Assembly: GCF_945956965.1 (NCBI RefSeq) | Contig: NZ_CAMFJS010000004.1 | Location: 1 to 64,000, forward strand | Reading direction: 5' to 3' | DNA: 64,000 nucleotides | Origin: an uncultured Roseateles sp. | Lineage (GTDB): Bacteria; Pseudomonadota; Gammaproteobacteria; Burkholderiales; Burkholderiaceae_C | In this document: positions 41,278 through 50,461 of the stretch, one piece after another | How the letters are laid out: each line of letters opens with the position of its first letter | How positions within the stretch are numbered: the stretch's first letter is position 1 | Notes under the pieces: model-generated | Seen by the model: the letters and a program-made list of their open reading frames with translations, nothing else | What the model was told of the DNA's origin: nothing | Database searches by the model: none | Translations under genes and position numbers: made by a program

Positions 41278-44094
41278 TCAGGCCGGCACCGGCGCGGCGG
41301 CAGGGCTGTCTTGGCGGGAGGTTGGAGCCCTTGCGGCCGTCCTGCTTGGCGCCTGCCCGGCCACGGGCTTGGGCCAGTGCAAGGCCTCGGCCACAAAGGC
41401 TTCGATCGGCATGGGCCGGCTGAACAAATAGCCTTGGTAGGCATGGCAGCCCAGCTCGGCCAGCAGATCGCGCTGGGCCTCGGTCTCTACCCCTTCGGCG
41501 ATGACGTGCAAGCCCAAGCTGTCGCCTAACTGCACAATCGCATGGGCAATCGCATGGGCATTTGGCTCGCTGATCAGGTCGCGCACAAAGGACTGGTCGA
41601 TCTTGAGCTGCTTGAGCGGCAGGCGCTTCAAGTAAGCCAGCGAGGAGTAGCCGGTACCGAAGTCATCCAGGGACAAGCCCACGCCCAGGCGGCCCAACTC
41701 CGCCATCAAGCGGATCACGCCCTCCACATCGTCCACCAAGGCGCTCTCGGTCAGCTCGATCTTGAGGCGCTCGGTGGGGGCGTTGCTGCGCGCCAGGATT
41801 TGCTGCAGGGTGGACAAGAATCCCTTGTGGCGGAACTGCACGGCGCTGACGTTGACGGCCAGGCTCAAGCTCTCCAGCCGCGGCTGGCCAGTCCACAAGG
41901 CCAGTAGCGCGCAAGCCTGCTGCATCACCCAGGCGCCCAGCGGCACGATCAGGCCGGTCTGTTCCGCCAGCGGGATGAACTGCGCGGGCGAGATCCAGCC
42001 GCGCTGCGGATGCTGCCAGCGCAGCAGCACCTCGGCGCCGGTCAGCTGGCCGCGTTGATTGACCTGGGCTTGCAGATAGAGCGCGAATTGGTCGTTCTGC
42101 AAAGCGCCGCGCAGATCCGCTTCCAGCGTGGCGCGTTCGGCCATGGCGGCCTGGGTTACAGGGTCGAAGAAGCAGAGCTGATTGCGGCCGCCCGCCTTGG
42201 CCTGGTACATGGCGTGGTCGGCATGCTTGAGCAGGTCTTCGCTGCTGCTGCCGTCGCCCGCGCCCCAGACCTTGATGCCGATGCTGGGCGTGCTGTGGTG
42301 CAGATGGTCTTTGAGCTGATAGGGCTGGCCCAGCACGCGCAGGATTTTCTCGGCTGCGGCTTCGGCGTGTTGGGCGGCCTCGGCGTAGTCCTGGCCCAAG
42401 TCCTGCAGCAGCACCACGAATTCATCCCCGCCCCAGCGCGCCACCGAGTCCTGCGCCCGCACCGTGCCCAGCAGGCGCTGCGCGATGCTTTGTAGCAGCA
42501 GGTCGCCCATGCCGTGGCCCAAGGTGTCGTTGAGTGACTTGAAGTTGTCCAGGTCGATGAAGAGCACGGCGCCGTGGCGGCCCTGGCGCTGGGCCGAGGC
42601 CAGGGTCTGGTCCAGGCGGTCCAGCAACAGGCGGCGGTTGGGCAGGCCGGTGAGCGGGTCGTTGAAGGCCAGCTTTTCGATGGCGGCTTCGGCGCGCTTG
42701 CGTTCGGTGATGTCGCGCGTCAGGCCGATGAACAGGGGCTCGCCATCGCGCTCGATGCTGGACACGGCCAGGCTCATCGGGAAGTTGCTGCCGCTCTTGC
42801 GGCGCCCGGTGACGTCGCGGCCAACGCCAATCACGCGGGCCTGCTTGCCGTTCAGGTAGTTGCGCATATAGCCATCGTGCTGGCTGGCCTCAGGCTCGGG
42901 CATCAGCAGGCTGACATTGCGCCCGATCACTTCCTCGGCGCTGTAGCCGAACATGCGGCTGGCCGAGGCGTTGAAGCTCAGGATCAGGCCGCGCGCGTCG
43001 ATGGTGATGACGCCGTCCACCATATTGTCCAGCACCGCCTGGGTGTGCTGGGCTTTGTCGTGGTCGCTGCGCAGCTGGGCTTCGCGTAGCGCGGCGATGC
43101 TGCGCAAGCGGCGCTGGCGCAGCCACAGCGCCAGGCCGCTGACCAGGGCCAGCAGCACGCCGGCACCCAGGGACTGCTGCCATTGGCGCTGCCAGGGCGC
43201 TTCCAGCGCGGTGATTTTTCGGCCGACGGCAACGATCAAAGCGCGATTGGTCTGCAGGCCTGGGGTGCGAACGGTTTGCAAGGCCGTCAGGCGCTCATCC
43301 TGGCTGACCAGGGCCAGGCCTTGCTGAACGCTGGCATCTTGGCCGCTGGCCAGATGGCGGGCCAGCAGCGAGCCCGGTCGGTCCAGCAGTCGGCGGCCCA
43401 TCCAGGCATTGTTCGGCGGGCGCAGGCTGTAGAGCACGCCATCGGCGTGGACCAGGGCGCTCCAGGTGTCATTCGAGGTTTGCGCCGTGCCCAGCACCAG
43501 CTTGAAGTAGTCGGGGTCCAGCGTCACCATGGCCACGCCGGCGAAGCGCCCCTGGGCATCAAACAGCGCGCGCGACAAGCTCATGGTGTATTCGCCCAAC
43601 GCATTGCTATAGGGCTGGGACACATAAAGCATGCCGTACTGCGGCGCCTTTTGCGGCATCAGAAAGTACTCGCGCGCGCTGGCATCGAAATGGGGCAAGT
43701 CGGGCAGCGAGGTGGCTTGCATGCGCCCGCGCGCATCGATGATGGCGGCCATGCGCACGCCCGGCATGGCCTGGGCCAGCGCGCTCAGCAGCGGATGCGC
43801 ATCGTGCTGCATCTGGCCATGGCGCCATTTGCCATGAGATTCGTCGATGGTCTTCAGCGCCGCCTGGATGCCATGCAACTGTTGAGCCACGATGCCATCA
43901 AGCACTTGCACCAGGCCTTGCAGGCGCCGGCTTTCTTGCTGCTGTAGCTCAGTGCGTTCATGCCTGAGCCAGATGCTGGCACACAGTGTGGCGATGACGC
44001 AGGCCAGGGCGAACGCCAACCATTGCGCGTGAAATTGCTGGATGCGAAAGGCCGAACCGGGGCGGTTCGCCGACTGGGAAACTGGGCAGGGCAT
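41278..44094 (-). CDS. CACHE-PAS-GGDEF-EAL cyclic-di-GMP enzyme
   Basis: A 938-residue membrane protein that can make and break cyclic-di-GMP. The order is a membrane helix (about 25-45), a periplasmic double-CACHE-like sensor (about 60-290), a second helix ('LGAGVLLALVSGLALWL'), a PAS domain ('ILSFNASASRMFGYSAEEVIGRNVSLLMP'), GGDEF and EAL. The GGDEF site is intact ('ARWGGDEFVVLL'), with an RAQD inhibitory I-site five residues before it. The EAL domain reads 'EVL' instead of EAL but keeps 'DDFGTGYSSLAYLKRLPLKQLKIDQSFVRD', so it is probably active. The relative balance of the two activities cannot be inferred. Confidence 0.95.
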   Translation of the reverse strand: MPCPVSQSANRPGSAFRIQQFHAQWLAFALACVIATLCASIWLRHERTELQQQESRRLQGLVQVLDGIVAQQLHGIQAALKTIDESHGKWRHGQMQHDAHPLLSALAQAMPGVRMAAIIDARGRMQATSLPDLPHFDASAREYFLMPQKAPQYGMLYVSQPYSNALGEYTMSLSRALFDAQGRFAGVAMVTLDPDYFKLVLGTAQTSNDTWSALVHADGVLYSLRPPNNAWMGRRLLDRPGSLLARHLASGQDASVQQGLALVSQDERLTALQTVRTPGLQTNRALIVAVGRKITALEAPWQRQWQQSLGAGVLLALVSGLALWLRQRRLRSIAALREAQLRSDHDKAQHTQAVLDNMVDGVITIDARGLILSFNASASRMFGYSAEEVIGRNVSLLMPEPEASQHDGYMRNYLNGKQARVIGVGRDVTGRRKSGSNFPMSLAVSSIERDGEPLFIGLTRDITERKRAEAAIEKLAFNDPLTGLPNRRLLLDRLDQTLASAQRQGRHGAVLFIDLDNFKSLNDTLGHGMGDLLLQSIAQRLLGTVRAQDSVARWGGDEFVVLLQDLGQDYAEAAQHAEAAAEKILRVLGQPYQLKDHLHHSTPSIGIKVWGAGDGSSSEDLLKHADHAMYQAKAGGRNQLCFFDPVTQAAMAERATLEADLRGALQNDQFALYLQAQVNQRGQLTGAEVLLRWQHPQRGWISPAQFIPLAEQTGLIVPLGAWVMQQACALLALWTGQPRLESLSLAVNVSAVQFRHKGFLSTLQQILARSNAPTERLKIELTESALVDDVEGVIRLMAELGRLGVGLSLDDFGTGYSSLAYLKRLPLKQLKIDQSFVRDLISEPNAHAIAHAIVQLGDSLGLHVIAEGVETEAQRDLLAELGCHAYQGYLFSRPMPIEAFVAEALHWPKPVAGQAPSRTAARAPTSRQDSPAAAPVPA

Positions 44095-44159
44095 GGTGGG
44101 CGAGGTAAGGGAGCGTCACCTTAGCGAGCCGCCGCCGCCCGGCCCTTGATGCAGATCAA

Positions 44160-45674
44160 TCAGCAGGGTTTGCGCAAATTGGCCGGTGCGATCTTCAATG
44201 CTTCGCGGTATTTCGCCACGGTTCGGCGCGCCACCTGAATGCCTTGCTCTTCCAGCATGCTGGCCAGGGCGCTGTCTGACAGCGGCTTGTTCGGCGCTTC
44301 CGCCTCCACGAATTGCTTGATCAGCGCCCGCACGGCGGTGCTGGAGGCATTGCCGCCGGCCTCGGTGCTGAGGCCCGAGCCGAAGAAGTACTTCAGCTCA
44401 AAGGTGCCGAATGTGGTGGCCATGTATTTGGCGGTGGTGACGCGGGAAATGGTCGATTCGTGCAGGCCCAGCTCGTCAGCAATCTCGCGCAGCACTAGCG
44501 GCTTCATGGCCAGGGCGCCGTGGGTGAAAAACCCTTTTTGCCGCTCCACGATGGCTTTGGAGACACGCAGAATCGTGTCGAAGCGCTGCTGGATGTTCTT
44601 GATGAACCAGCGCGCTTCCTGCAGCTGACCGCCCAAGGCGCTATTGCTGATGCCGCCGCGGGTTTGCCGCAGGGCGTTGGCATACATCTCATTGATGCGC
44701 AGCTTGGGGGCGACCTCGGGGTTGAGCATCACGCGCAGCTCGCGGCCGACCTTGCGCACGATCACGTCCGGGATCACCGCCTGCGTCTGCCCTAGCGCGA
44801 AGCGCCGCCCCGGCTTGGGGTCCAGAGCGCGAATCAGGGTTTGCGCCTCGCGCAGCAGGGGCTCGTCGGCGCCGGTCAGCGCCATCAGCTTTTTGCTGTC
44901 GCGCTTGGCCAGCAGTTCCAGATGCGATTTGCAGATCAGGATGGCGATCACCTGTGCCGGGCTGCGCGGTAGCGCGCGCAGCTGCAGCGTCAGGCATTCA
45001 GCCAGGTCGCGAGCGCCGACGCCGCCGGGATCCATGTTCTGCAGCCATTTCAGGGCAATGCGCAGATGGTCCAGCAGCTCTTCTTGTTCTTCGGCCTCGC
45101 TGGTCAGCGCCTGGGCGATTTCTTCCAGCGGGTCTTCCAGATAGCCGTCGTCGTTGAGGGACTCGATCAGCACTTGCAAGGCCATGCGGTCGGCTTCGCT
45201 GAGGTGCATGCCGGCCAGCTGCTGATTCAAATGTTCTTGCAGGCTGATCTCGGCGAACTCCTGTTCGCTGCGCTCATCCTCACCGTCATTGCTGGCGCTG
45301 CCGCTGTTGTGATTGCTGGGCAGCTCGCGGATGCCGTCGAAGTCATCGCGCTCGGTGCCGTTTTCCCAGTCGTCGCGCTCGGTGCTGCCGAAGTCTTCGG
45401 CCCGCAATTCCGGCGTGCTTTCGGCATCGGCGCCGCCGCCCAACTCGGTGTCGGCGCTGCTGTCGTCGGCGGCGCTGGCGCGTGGCGGTTCGCTGATCTC
45501 GGGCGCGGCGACGCTGATGTCATCCTCGGTGTCCAGCAGCGGGTTCTGCGCCATCATCTGCTCGATTTCCTGGTTCAGCTCCAGGGTCGAGAGTTGCAGC
45601 AGCCGGATCGATTGCTGCAATTGCGGGGTCAGCGAGAGATGCTGGCTCAGGCGCAGCTGAAGCGACTGTTTCAT
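44160..45674 (-). CDS. rpoN: RNA polymerase sigma-54 factor RpoN
   Basis: Sigma-54 directs polymerase to -24/-12 promoters that need enhancer-binding activators. The start is ATG 45674 ('[29 protein letters not shown]'), whose A is shared with the TGA of lptB. The 504 residues contain the Gln-rich region I, an acidic region II ('DDSSADTELGGGADAEST'), the core-binding domain and the C-terminal DNA-binding part ('GALAMKPLVLREIADELGLHESTISRVT'). The RpoN box reads 'ARRTVAKYREALKI'. The order lptA-lptB-rpoN is standard in proteobacteria. Confidence 0.97.
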   Translation of the reverse strand: MKQSLQLRLSQHLSLTPQLQQSIRLLQLSTLELNQEIEQMMAQNPLLDTEDDISVAAPEISEPPRASAADDSSADTELGGGADAESTPELRAEDFGSTERDDWENGTERDDFDGIRELPSNHNSGSASNDGEDERSEQEFAEISLQEHLNQQLAGMHLSEADRMALQVLIESLNDDGYLEDPLEEIAQALTSEAEEQEELLDHLRIALKWLQNMDPGGVGARDLAECLTLQLRALPRSPAQVIAILICKSHLELLAKRDSKKLMALTGADEPLLREAQTLIRALDPKPGRRFALGQTQAVIPDVIVRKVGRELRVMLNPEVAPKLRINEMYANALRQTRGGISNSALGGQLQEARWFIKNIQQRFDTILRVSKAIVERQKGFFTHGALAMKPLVLREIADELGLHESTISRVTTAKYMATTFGTFELKYFFGSGLSTEAGGNASSTAVRALIKQFVEAEAPNKPLSDSALASMLEEQGIQVARRTVAKYREALKIAPANLRKPC

Positions 45675-46453
45675 CACATGCGGAAGTTTTCGCCGAGATA
45701 GACCTTGCGCACATCGGCGTTGTCCACAATCTCGGCGGGCGTGCCTTCGGCCAAAACGGCGCCTTCGCTGATGATGTAGGCGCGGTCGCAAATGCCGAGG
45801 GTTTCGCGCACATTGTGGTCGGTGATCAAAACCCCGATGCCGCGCGCCTTCAGGAAGCTGATGATGCGCTGGATCTCCAGCACCGCGATCGGGTCGACGC
45901 CGGCAAAGGGCTCGTCCAGCAAGATGAAACGGGGCTGGGTAGCCAGGGCGCGGGCGATCTCGACCCGGCGGCGCTCGCCGCCCGAGAGTGCGGGGGCGGG
46001 GCTGTCACGCAGCTTCTCGATGCTGAGGTCGTGCAGCAGGTTTTCCAGCAACTCATTGATGCGCGCCTTGCTCAGCGGCCGGCCATTGGCATCGACTTGC
46101 AATTCCAGCACGGCGCGGATGTTCTCTTCCACGGTGAGCTTGCGGAAGATCGAGGCTTCCTGCGGCAGATAGCTCAGGCCCAGGCGGGCGCGCTGGTGGA
46201 TGGGCAGGTGCTGGACTTCCTTGCCGTCGATGTGGATCTCGCCGGCATCGGCGCGCACCAGGCCCACGATCATGTAAAAGCTGGTCGTCTTGCCGGCGCC
46301 GTTGGGGCCCAAGAGGCCGACGACCTCGCCGCTGTCCACGCCCAGGTGCACGTTCTTCACCACCTTGCGCACGCCGTAGCTCTTGGCCAAACCGGTGGCG
46401 TCAAGGCGGCTGCGCGGCGCGCTGCTGCCGCTGATCGGAGCCGCGCTGCTCAT
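45674..46453 (-). CDS. lptB: LPS export ABC transporter ATP-binding protein LptB
   Basis: LptB powers lipopolysaccharide extraction from the inner membrane with LptFG. The 259-residue protein has Walker A 'GPNGAGKTT', '[19 protein letters not shown]', the signature '[15 protein letters not shown]', Walker B '[16 protein letters not shown]' and the switch His ('[11 protein letters not shown]'), all diagnostic for LptB. It has a longer N-terminus than usual (about 15 extra residues before '[11 protein letters not shown]'). It overlaps lptA by ATGA (46450-46453) and rpoN by one base. Confidence 0.97.
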   Translation of the reverse strand: MSSAAPISGSSAPRSRLDATGLAKSYGVRKVVKNVHLGVDSGEVVGLLGPNGAGKTTSFYMIVGLVRADAGEIHIDGKEVQHLPIHQRARLGLSYLPQEASIFRKLTVEENIRAVLELQVDANGRPLSKARINELLENLLHDLSIEKLRDSPAPALSGGERRRVEIARALATQPRFILLDEPFAGVDPIAVLEIQRIISFLKARGIGVLITDHNVRETLGICDRAYIISEGAVLAEGTPAEIVDNADVRKVYLGENFRM

Positions 46454-47112
46454 GGCGCTTTTTTACTGCTTGGCAACTGAGTGCTGGGCTGCAGAACCAG
46501 ACCAGAACTCGCGGCGGGCTCGGCGCTTGCCGCAGAGCCTCGCGGCATGATCACCACGCGGACGCGGCCGGTGGGGTGGGGCGAGGTCTTGCCGCCGTCC
46601 AGCGTGAACACCTCGCTGCGGTTGTCGTAGACGATCACGGCACCGCTGACCTCGTCGGCCACCGAGTTGCCAACAGTGCGATGCACCACCGCATTGCCGA
46701 TGAAGCGCACGGTGTCGCTGCGGGTGTCGTATTCGACCTGATCGGCGAAGCCTTCAACGGCCTCGCCGGGAACATCACGCGCCTGGCGGAAGGACACCTG
46801 CTTGCCGGTCTGGCCATTGGCATAGGCCTGGAAGTAGCCGTCGCCGGTTTCGCGCACATCAATGCGCTCGGCCTTCAGCAGCAAGCTGCCCTTGCTGAGC
46901 ACCACATTGCCGCTGAATTCGGTGCGCTGGCGCGCCATATCCACCCGGCCGCCTTGGTCAGAGGCGATGTTCAGCGGTTTGAACTGGTCGGCCTTCTCGG
47001 CCCTGGCCATGGCGGCGGCGCCCATGAGCACTGCCATGGCCAGGGTGGCATGGGCTGCGCGGCTGAGGGCGGTAGCACGAGGGCGGGGTGGGCGAAGGCA
47101 GGGTGTTTTCAT
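46450..47112 (-). CDS. lptA: LPS transport periplasmic protein LptA
   Basis: LptA forms the periplasmic bridge that carries lipopolysaccharide to the outer membrane. The start at ATG 47112 ('[38 protein letters not shown]') gives a long but plausible signal peptide and 220 residues. The OstA/LptA fold is visible in '[39 protein letters not shown]' and '[16 protein letters not shown]', and it ends with a Ser/Pro-rich tail. It is upstream of lptB and overlaps it. The lptC and kdsC genes that usually precede lptA are not here. Confidence 0.93.
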   Translation of the reverse strand: MKTPCLRPPRPRATALSRAAHATLAMAVLMGAAAMARAEKADQFKPLNIASDQGGRVDMARQRTEFSGNVVLSKGSLLLKAERIDVRETGDGYFQAYANGQTGKQVSFRQARDVPGEAVEGFADQVEYDTRSDTVRFIGNAVVHRTVGNSVADEVSGAVIVYDNRSEVFTLDGGKTSPHPTGRVRVVIMPRGSAASAEPAASSGLVLQPSTQLPSSKKAP

Positions 47113-47251
47113 GGCGGCACAATTCTTGCAGACCATTCTAGCCCTGCATCTTCAGGCCCAAGCCGATGCCACGCCAATTTGCAGGAGCGGCACCTAGGCT
47201 GGAGAGATTGAACTGCCGCGCGCGCAGCACGGCAGGTCTTGCAAGCGGGCC

Positions 47252-47917
47252 TCAGCCCTTGCTGGTGCGGGCCAGCTTGATCAGGTAGTCAGCCACTGCC
47301 AGCGCTTGCTGGCCGTTGACGACTTCACCGGCACCACGCACGCCGGCAAGGGCGGGCGAGGTCAGGTAGCGGCCGGCGATGCCGACAGCGGGCACGCCGT
47401 CGATGCGGTATTCGTCCGACAGCTTGCTGGCTTGGGCGCACTTGGTTTGCACGCCAAAGGAGTTGTAGGCGGCGGTGAACTTGGCCATGTCCAGGCCCAG
47501 GCGGCCGGCCAGGGCCATCACGGCCTTGTCGTCCTCGGGCATATCGCGCTGGAAAGCGTTGAACACGGCGGTGTGCACTTCGGCTTCTTTGCCCATGGCT
47601 TCGAGGGCGAAGAACAACTTCTGGTGCGATTTGATATTGGCGCGGAAGCCCACATGCACGCGGCGGAAGTTGACATCGGCGGGCAGCTGCTTGCTCCAGG
47701 CTTCGATGACAGGGTCAAAAGTGAAGCAGTGCGGGCAGCCGTACCAGAAGAACTCCAGCACATCGATCTTGCCGGGTGTGGTGGGCAGGGCCTGAGACAG
47801 CTTCAGGTACTGCTTGCCTTCCACCGGCGCGCCTTGCGCCAAGGCCAGGCCGGGCAGGCTGCCGGCGCCCAGAACGCTCAGGCCCAGAGTGGCGGAGAAA
47901 TCGCGACGCTTCATCAT
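47252..47917 (-). CDS. dsbA: Thiol:disulfide interchange protein DsbA
   Basis: DsbA introduces disulfide bonds into periplasmic proteins. The 221 residues have a twin-Arg-free signal peptide ('MMKRRDFSATLGLSVLGAGSLPGLALA') and the thioredoxin-fold active site 'EFFWYGCPHCFTFDP' (CPHC). The cis-Pro segment reads 'RIDGVPAVGIAGRYLTSPA'. Length and motifs are typical of betaproteobacterial DsbA. It lies about 50 bases downstream of the SPOR gene on the same strand and may be cotranscribed with argS. Confidence 0.96.
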   Translation of the reverse strand: MMKRRDFSATLGLSVLGAGSLPGLALAQGAPVEGKQYLKLSQALPTTPGKIDVLEFFWYGCPHCFTFDPVIEAWSKQLPADVNFRRVHVGFRANIKSHQKLFFALEAMGKEAEVHTAVFNAFQRDMPEDDKAVMALAGRLGLDMAKFTAAYNSFGVQTKCAQASKLSDEYRIDGVPAVGIAGRYLTSPALAGVRGAGEVVNGQQALAVADYLIKLARTSKG

Positions 47918-47968
47918 CGGTGAGATCCTTGGAAAGAATGGGTGAGAGGGTGGGAAATCAAGCCGCCA

Positions 47969-48688
47969 TCAGCGCTTGACGGTGACCAGATTGGCTTCCA
48001 TGCCAGCGCCTTCGACCTTGCGCTGCTGCGCTTCGGCTTCGTCGCGGGCGTCGAAGGGGCCCAGGCGCACACGGTAAACGGTGCGGCCGGACTGCTCGCG
48101 CTCGGTGATCTTGGCGCTCAAGCCCTGCATGGCCAGCTTGGCGCGCTGAGCCTCGGCGTCGTCGGACTTGGTGAAGGCACCGGCTTGCACGAAGTAGACA
48201 TTGGGGTCGGCGGCAGGCGCTGCAGCGGCTGCCTTGGACTCGGGCTTCTTGTCGCTGGCGGCTTTGTCGCTAGTTTTTTCAGCCGCCTTTTCAGTGGCTT
48301 TGGCGGGAGCCGGGGCGGGCACTTGCGCAGGCACATGGCTGGGCAGGGCCGCCGGTGCTGGCTCGGCAGCGGTGGTGGCCGCGGCTGGCGCCGTGCTTTG
48401 CACTGGCGCAGCTGTCACCGGCGCCGGGCTGACCACGCCGCTGGCGGCCTTGGCGCCGGCCTTGCCGGCCAAGGGGGCGTTGGGGTCCCAGTTCTTGTTG
48501 CGCAAGGCCTCTTCGGCGTCTTGCTCAGCCGTGCGTTGCGGCACCTTGTTGATGAAGGGGATAGGCACCTTGGTGATGTAGAGCGCCACGCCCAGCGCGA
48601 CGGCCAAGCCGACCAGCAGGCCAACGATCAGGCCGAGGACGAAACCACCCTTTTGTCCAGCTTTTTGGTTCTTGGCCCCTACGCTCAT
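47969..48688 (-). CDS. SPOR-domain cell-envelope protein
   Basis: The 239-residue protein has one N-terminal membrane helix ('[25 protein letters not shown]'), a long Ala/Pro/Lys-rich linker and a C-terminal SPOR domain ('[33 protein letters not shown]' to '[25 protein letters not shown]'). SPOR domains bind denuded peptidoglycan, usually at the division septum, as in FtsN. Its start overlaps the argS stop by ATGA. Similar argS-SPOR-dsbA orders occur in Burkholderiales, from memory. Confidence 0.94.
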   Translation of the reverse strand: MSVGAKNQKAGQKGGFVLGLIVGLLVGLAVALGVALYITKVPIPFINKVPQRTAEQDAEEALRNKNWDPNAPLAGKAGAKAASGVVSPAPVTAAPVQSTAPAAATTAAEPAPAALPSHVPAQVPAPAPAKATEKAAEKTSDKAASDKKPESKAAAAAPAADPNVYFVQAGAFTKSDDAEAQRAKLAMQGLSAKITEREQSGRTVYRVRLGPFDARDEAEAQQRKVEGAGMEANLVTVKR

Positions 48689-50406
48689 GTGTTCTCCGAT
48701 GTTGTCGTCACCACGGCTTCACGCGCCATCACCTCAGGGGCGCTGACACCCAGCACGGTCAGCGCATTGGCGATGACCTGGCGGGTGGCGGCCAGCAAGG
48801 CAACCCGGGCCAGGCTCAGCTCGGGCGTCTGATCCAGCACGCGCTCGGCGGCATAGTAGCTGTGATAGCTGCTGGACAGTTCGCGCAGGTAGAAGGTCAA
48901 GTCATGCGGGGCCAGGCCTTCGGCGGCGCGGGTCAGCATGGCGGGGTAGTCGGCCAGCTTGAGCATCAAGGCGGCTTCGGTCGGCGCCGTCAGCAGGCTC
49001 AGGTCGGCGCTGGCCAGCGCGGCGGCATCGCCACCACGCGAGACCCAGTTGCGGATCACCGAGCAGATGCGCGCATGGGCGTACTGCACATAGAACACCG
49101 GGTTCTCATCGTTCTGCTTCAGGGCCAGGTCGATGTCGAAGGTGAACTCGGTGTCGGCCTTGCGGCTGATCAGGAAGAAGCGCACGGCGTCGCGGCTGGT
49201 CCAGTCGATCAGGTCGCGCATGGTCACATAACTGCCGGCCCGCTTGGACAGCTTGACTTCCACGCCGCCCTTCATCACCAGCACCATCTTGTGCAGCACG
49301 TAGTCGGGGAAACCTTGCGGGATGCCCACACCGGCCGCTTGCAGGCCGCCGCGCACGCGGGCGATGGTGCCGTGGTGGTCGGTGCCCTGCACATTGATGC
49401 ACTTGGTGAAGCCGCGCTGGAATTTGTTGATGTGATAGGCCACATCCGGCAGGAAGTAGGTGTAGCTGCCGTCGGACTTGCGCATCACGCGGTCCTTGTC
49501 GTCACCGTAGTCGGTACTGCGCAGCCACAGCGCGCCGCCTTCTTCGAAGGTCTTGCCCGAGGCCAGCAGCTTGGCCACGGTGCTTTCCACCGTGCCGCTG
49601 GAGTAGAGGCTGGACTCGAGGAAATAGTTGTCGAAGCGCACGCCCACGGCTTGCAGGTCCAGGTCTTGCTCGTGGCGCAGATAGGCCACGGCGAACTGGC
49701 GGATGCTGTCGAGGTCGTTGATGTCGCCGGAGGCGGTGAACTCGCGGTCATCGGCCTTGACGGTTTTCTTGGCCAGGAAGTCGTCGGCGATGTCCTGGAT
49801 GTAGTCGCCGTTGTAGGCCGATTCCGGCCAACCCGCATCGCCGGGCTTCAGCCCTTTCAGGCGGCATTGGGTAGAGTTGGCCAGGGTGGCGATCTGCACG
49901 CCGGCGTCGTTGTAATAGAACTCGCGGGTGACTTGCGAGCCTTGGGTCTGGAACAGGCTGCAGATGGCGTCGCCCAGCGCGGCTTGGCGGGCGTGGCCCA
50001 GGTGCAGCGGGCCGGTGGGGTTGGCGGAGACGAACTCCACCATCACATGCTGATCGTTGGCGGGCTGCTTGCCGAAGTCGGCGGCGGCGCTCAGCACCTC
50101 GGCCACCACGGCTTGCTTGGCGGCGGGCTTGAGGCGGATATTGATGAAACCGGGGCCGGCAATCTCCATCGCGTCGACCCAGCGCTCAAAGGCCGGGCGG
50201 CGCTGCAAGGCCTCAATCAAAGCCTGCGCCAACTCGCGCGGGTTCTTTTTGAGCGGTCGCGCCAATTGCATGGCGGCCGTGCAGGCATAGTCGCCCAGGG
50301 CGGCTTGCTTGGGGGATTCGAAGGCGGCTGCCAGGTCGGCGCCGGGACTGAGTTCTTGAATCGCTTCGGCCAGGGCGGCGAGCAGTTCTTGCTTGGCTTG
50401 GATCAT
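48685..50406 (-). CDS. argS: Arginyl-tRNA synthetase
   Basis: ArgS charges tRNA-Arg. The 573-residue protein has the Add-1 N-terminal domain, the class I HIGH-type signature '[20 protein letters not shown]' (about residue 130), the KMSKS-like '[17 protein letters not shown]' and the C-terminal anticodon-binding DALR domain with '[12 protein letters not shown]'. Length and motifs are those of a normal enzyme. It heads the minus-strand group argS-SPOR-dsbA. Confidence 0.98.
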   Translation of the reverse strand: MIQAKQELLAALAEAIQELSPGADLAAAFESPKQAALGDYACTAAMQLARPLKKNPRELAQALIEALQRRPAFERWVDAMEIAGPGFINIRLKPAAKQAVVAEVLSAAADFGKQPANDQHVMVEFVSANPTGPLHLGHARQAALGDAICSLFQTQGSQVTREFYYNDAGVQIATLANSTQCRLKGLKPGDAGWPESAYNGDYIQDIADDFLAKKTVKADDREFTASGDINDLDSIRQFAVAYLRHEQDLDLQAVGVRFDNYFLESSLYSSGTVESTVAKLLASGKTFEEGGALWLRSTDYGDDKDRVMRKSDGSYTYFLPDVAYHINKFQRGFTKCINVQGTDHHGTIARVRGGLQAAGVGIPQGFPDYVLHKMVLVMKGGVEVKLSKRAGSYVTMRDLIDWTSRDAVRFFLISRKADTEFTFDIDLALKQNDENPVFYVQYAHARICSVIRNWVSRGGDAAALASADLSLLTAPTEAALMLKLADYPAMLTRAAEGLAPHDLTFYLRELSSSYHSYYAAERVLDQTPELSLARVALLAATRQVIANALTVLGVSAPEVMAREAVVTTTSENT

Positions 50407-50461
50407 GGCGCGATTCTAAGTCGGCGCACCGCCGCCGGATTTGCTGTCACCCGCAGGTTCT

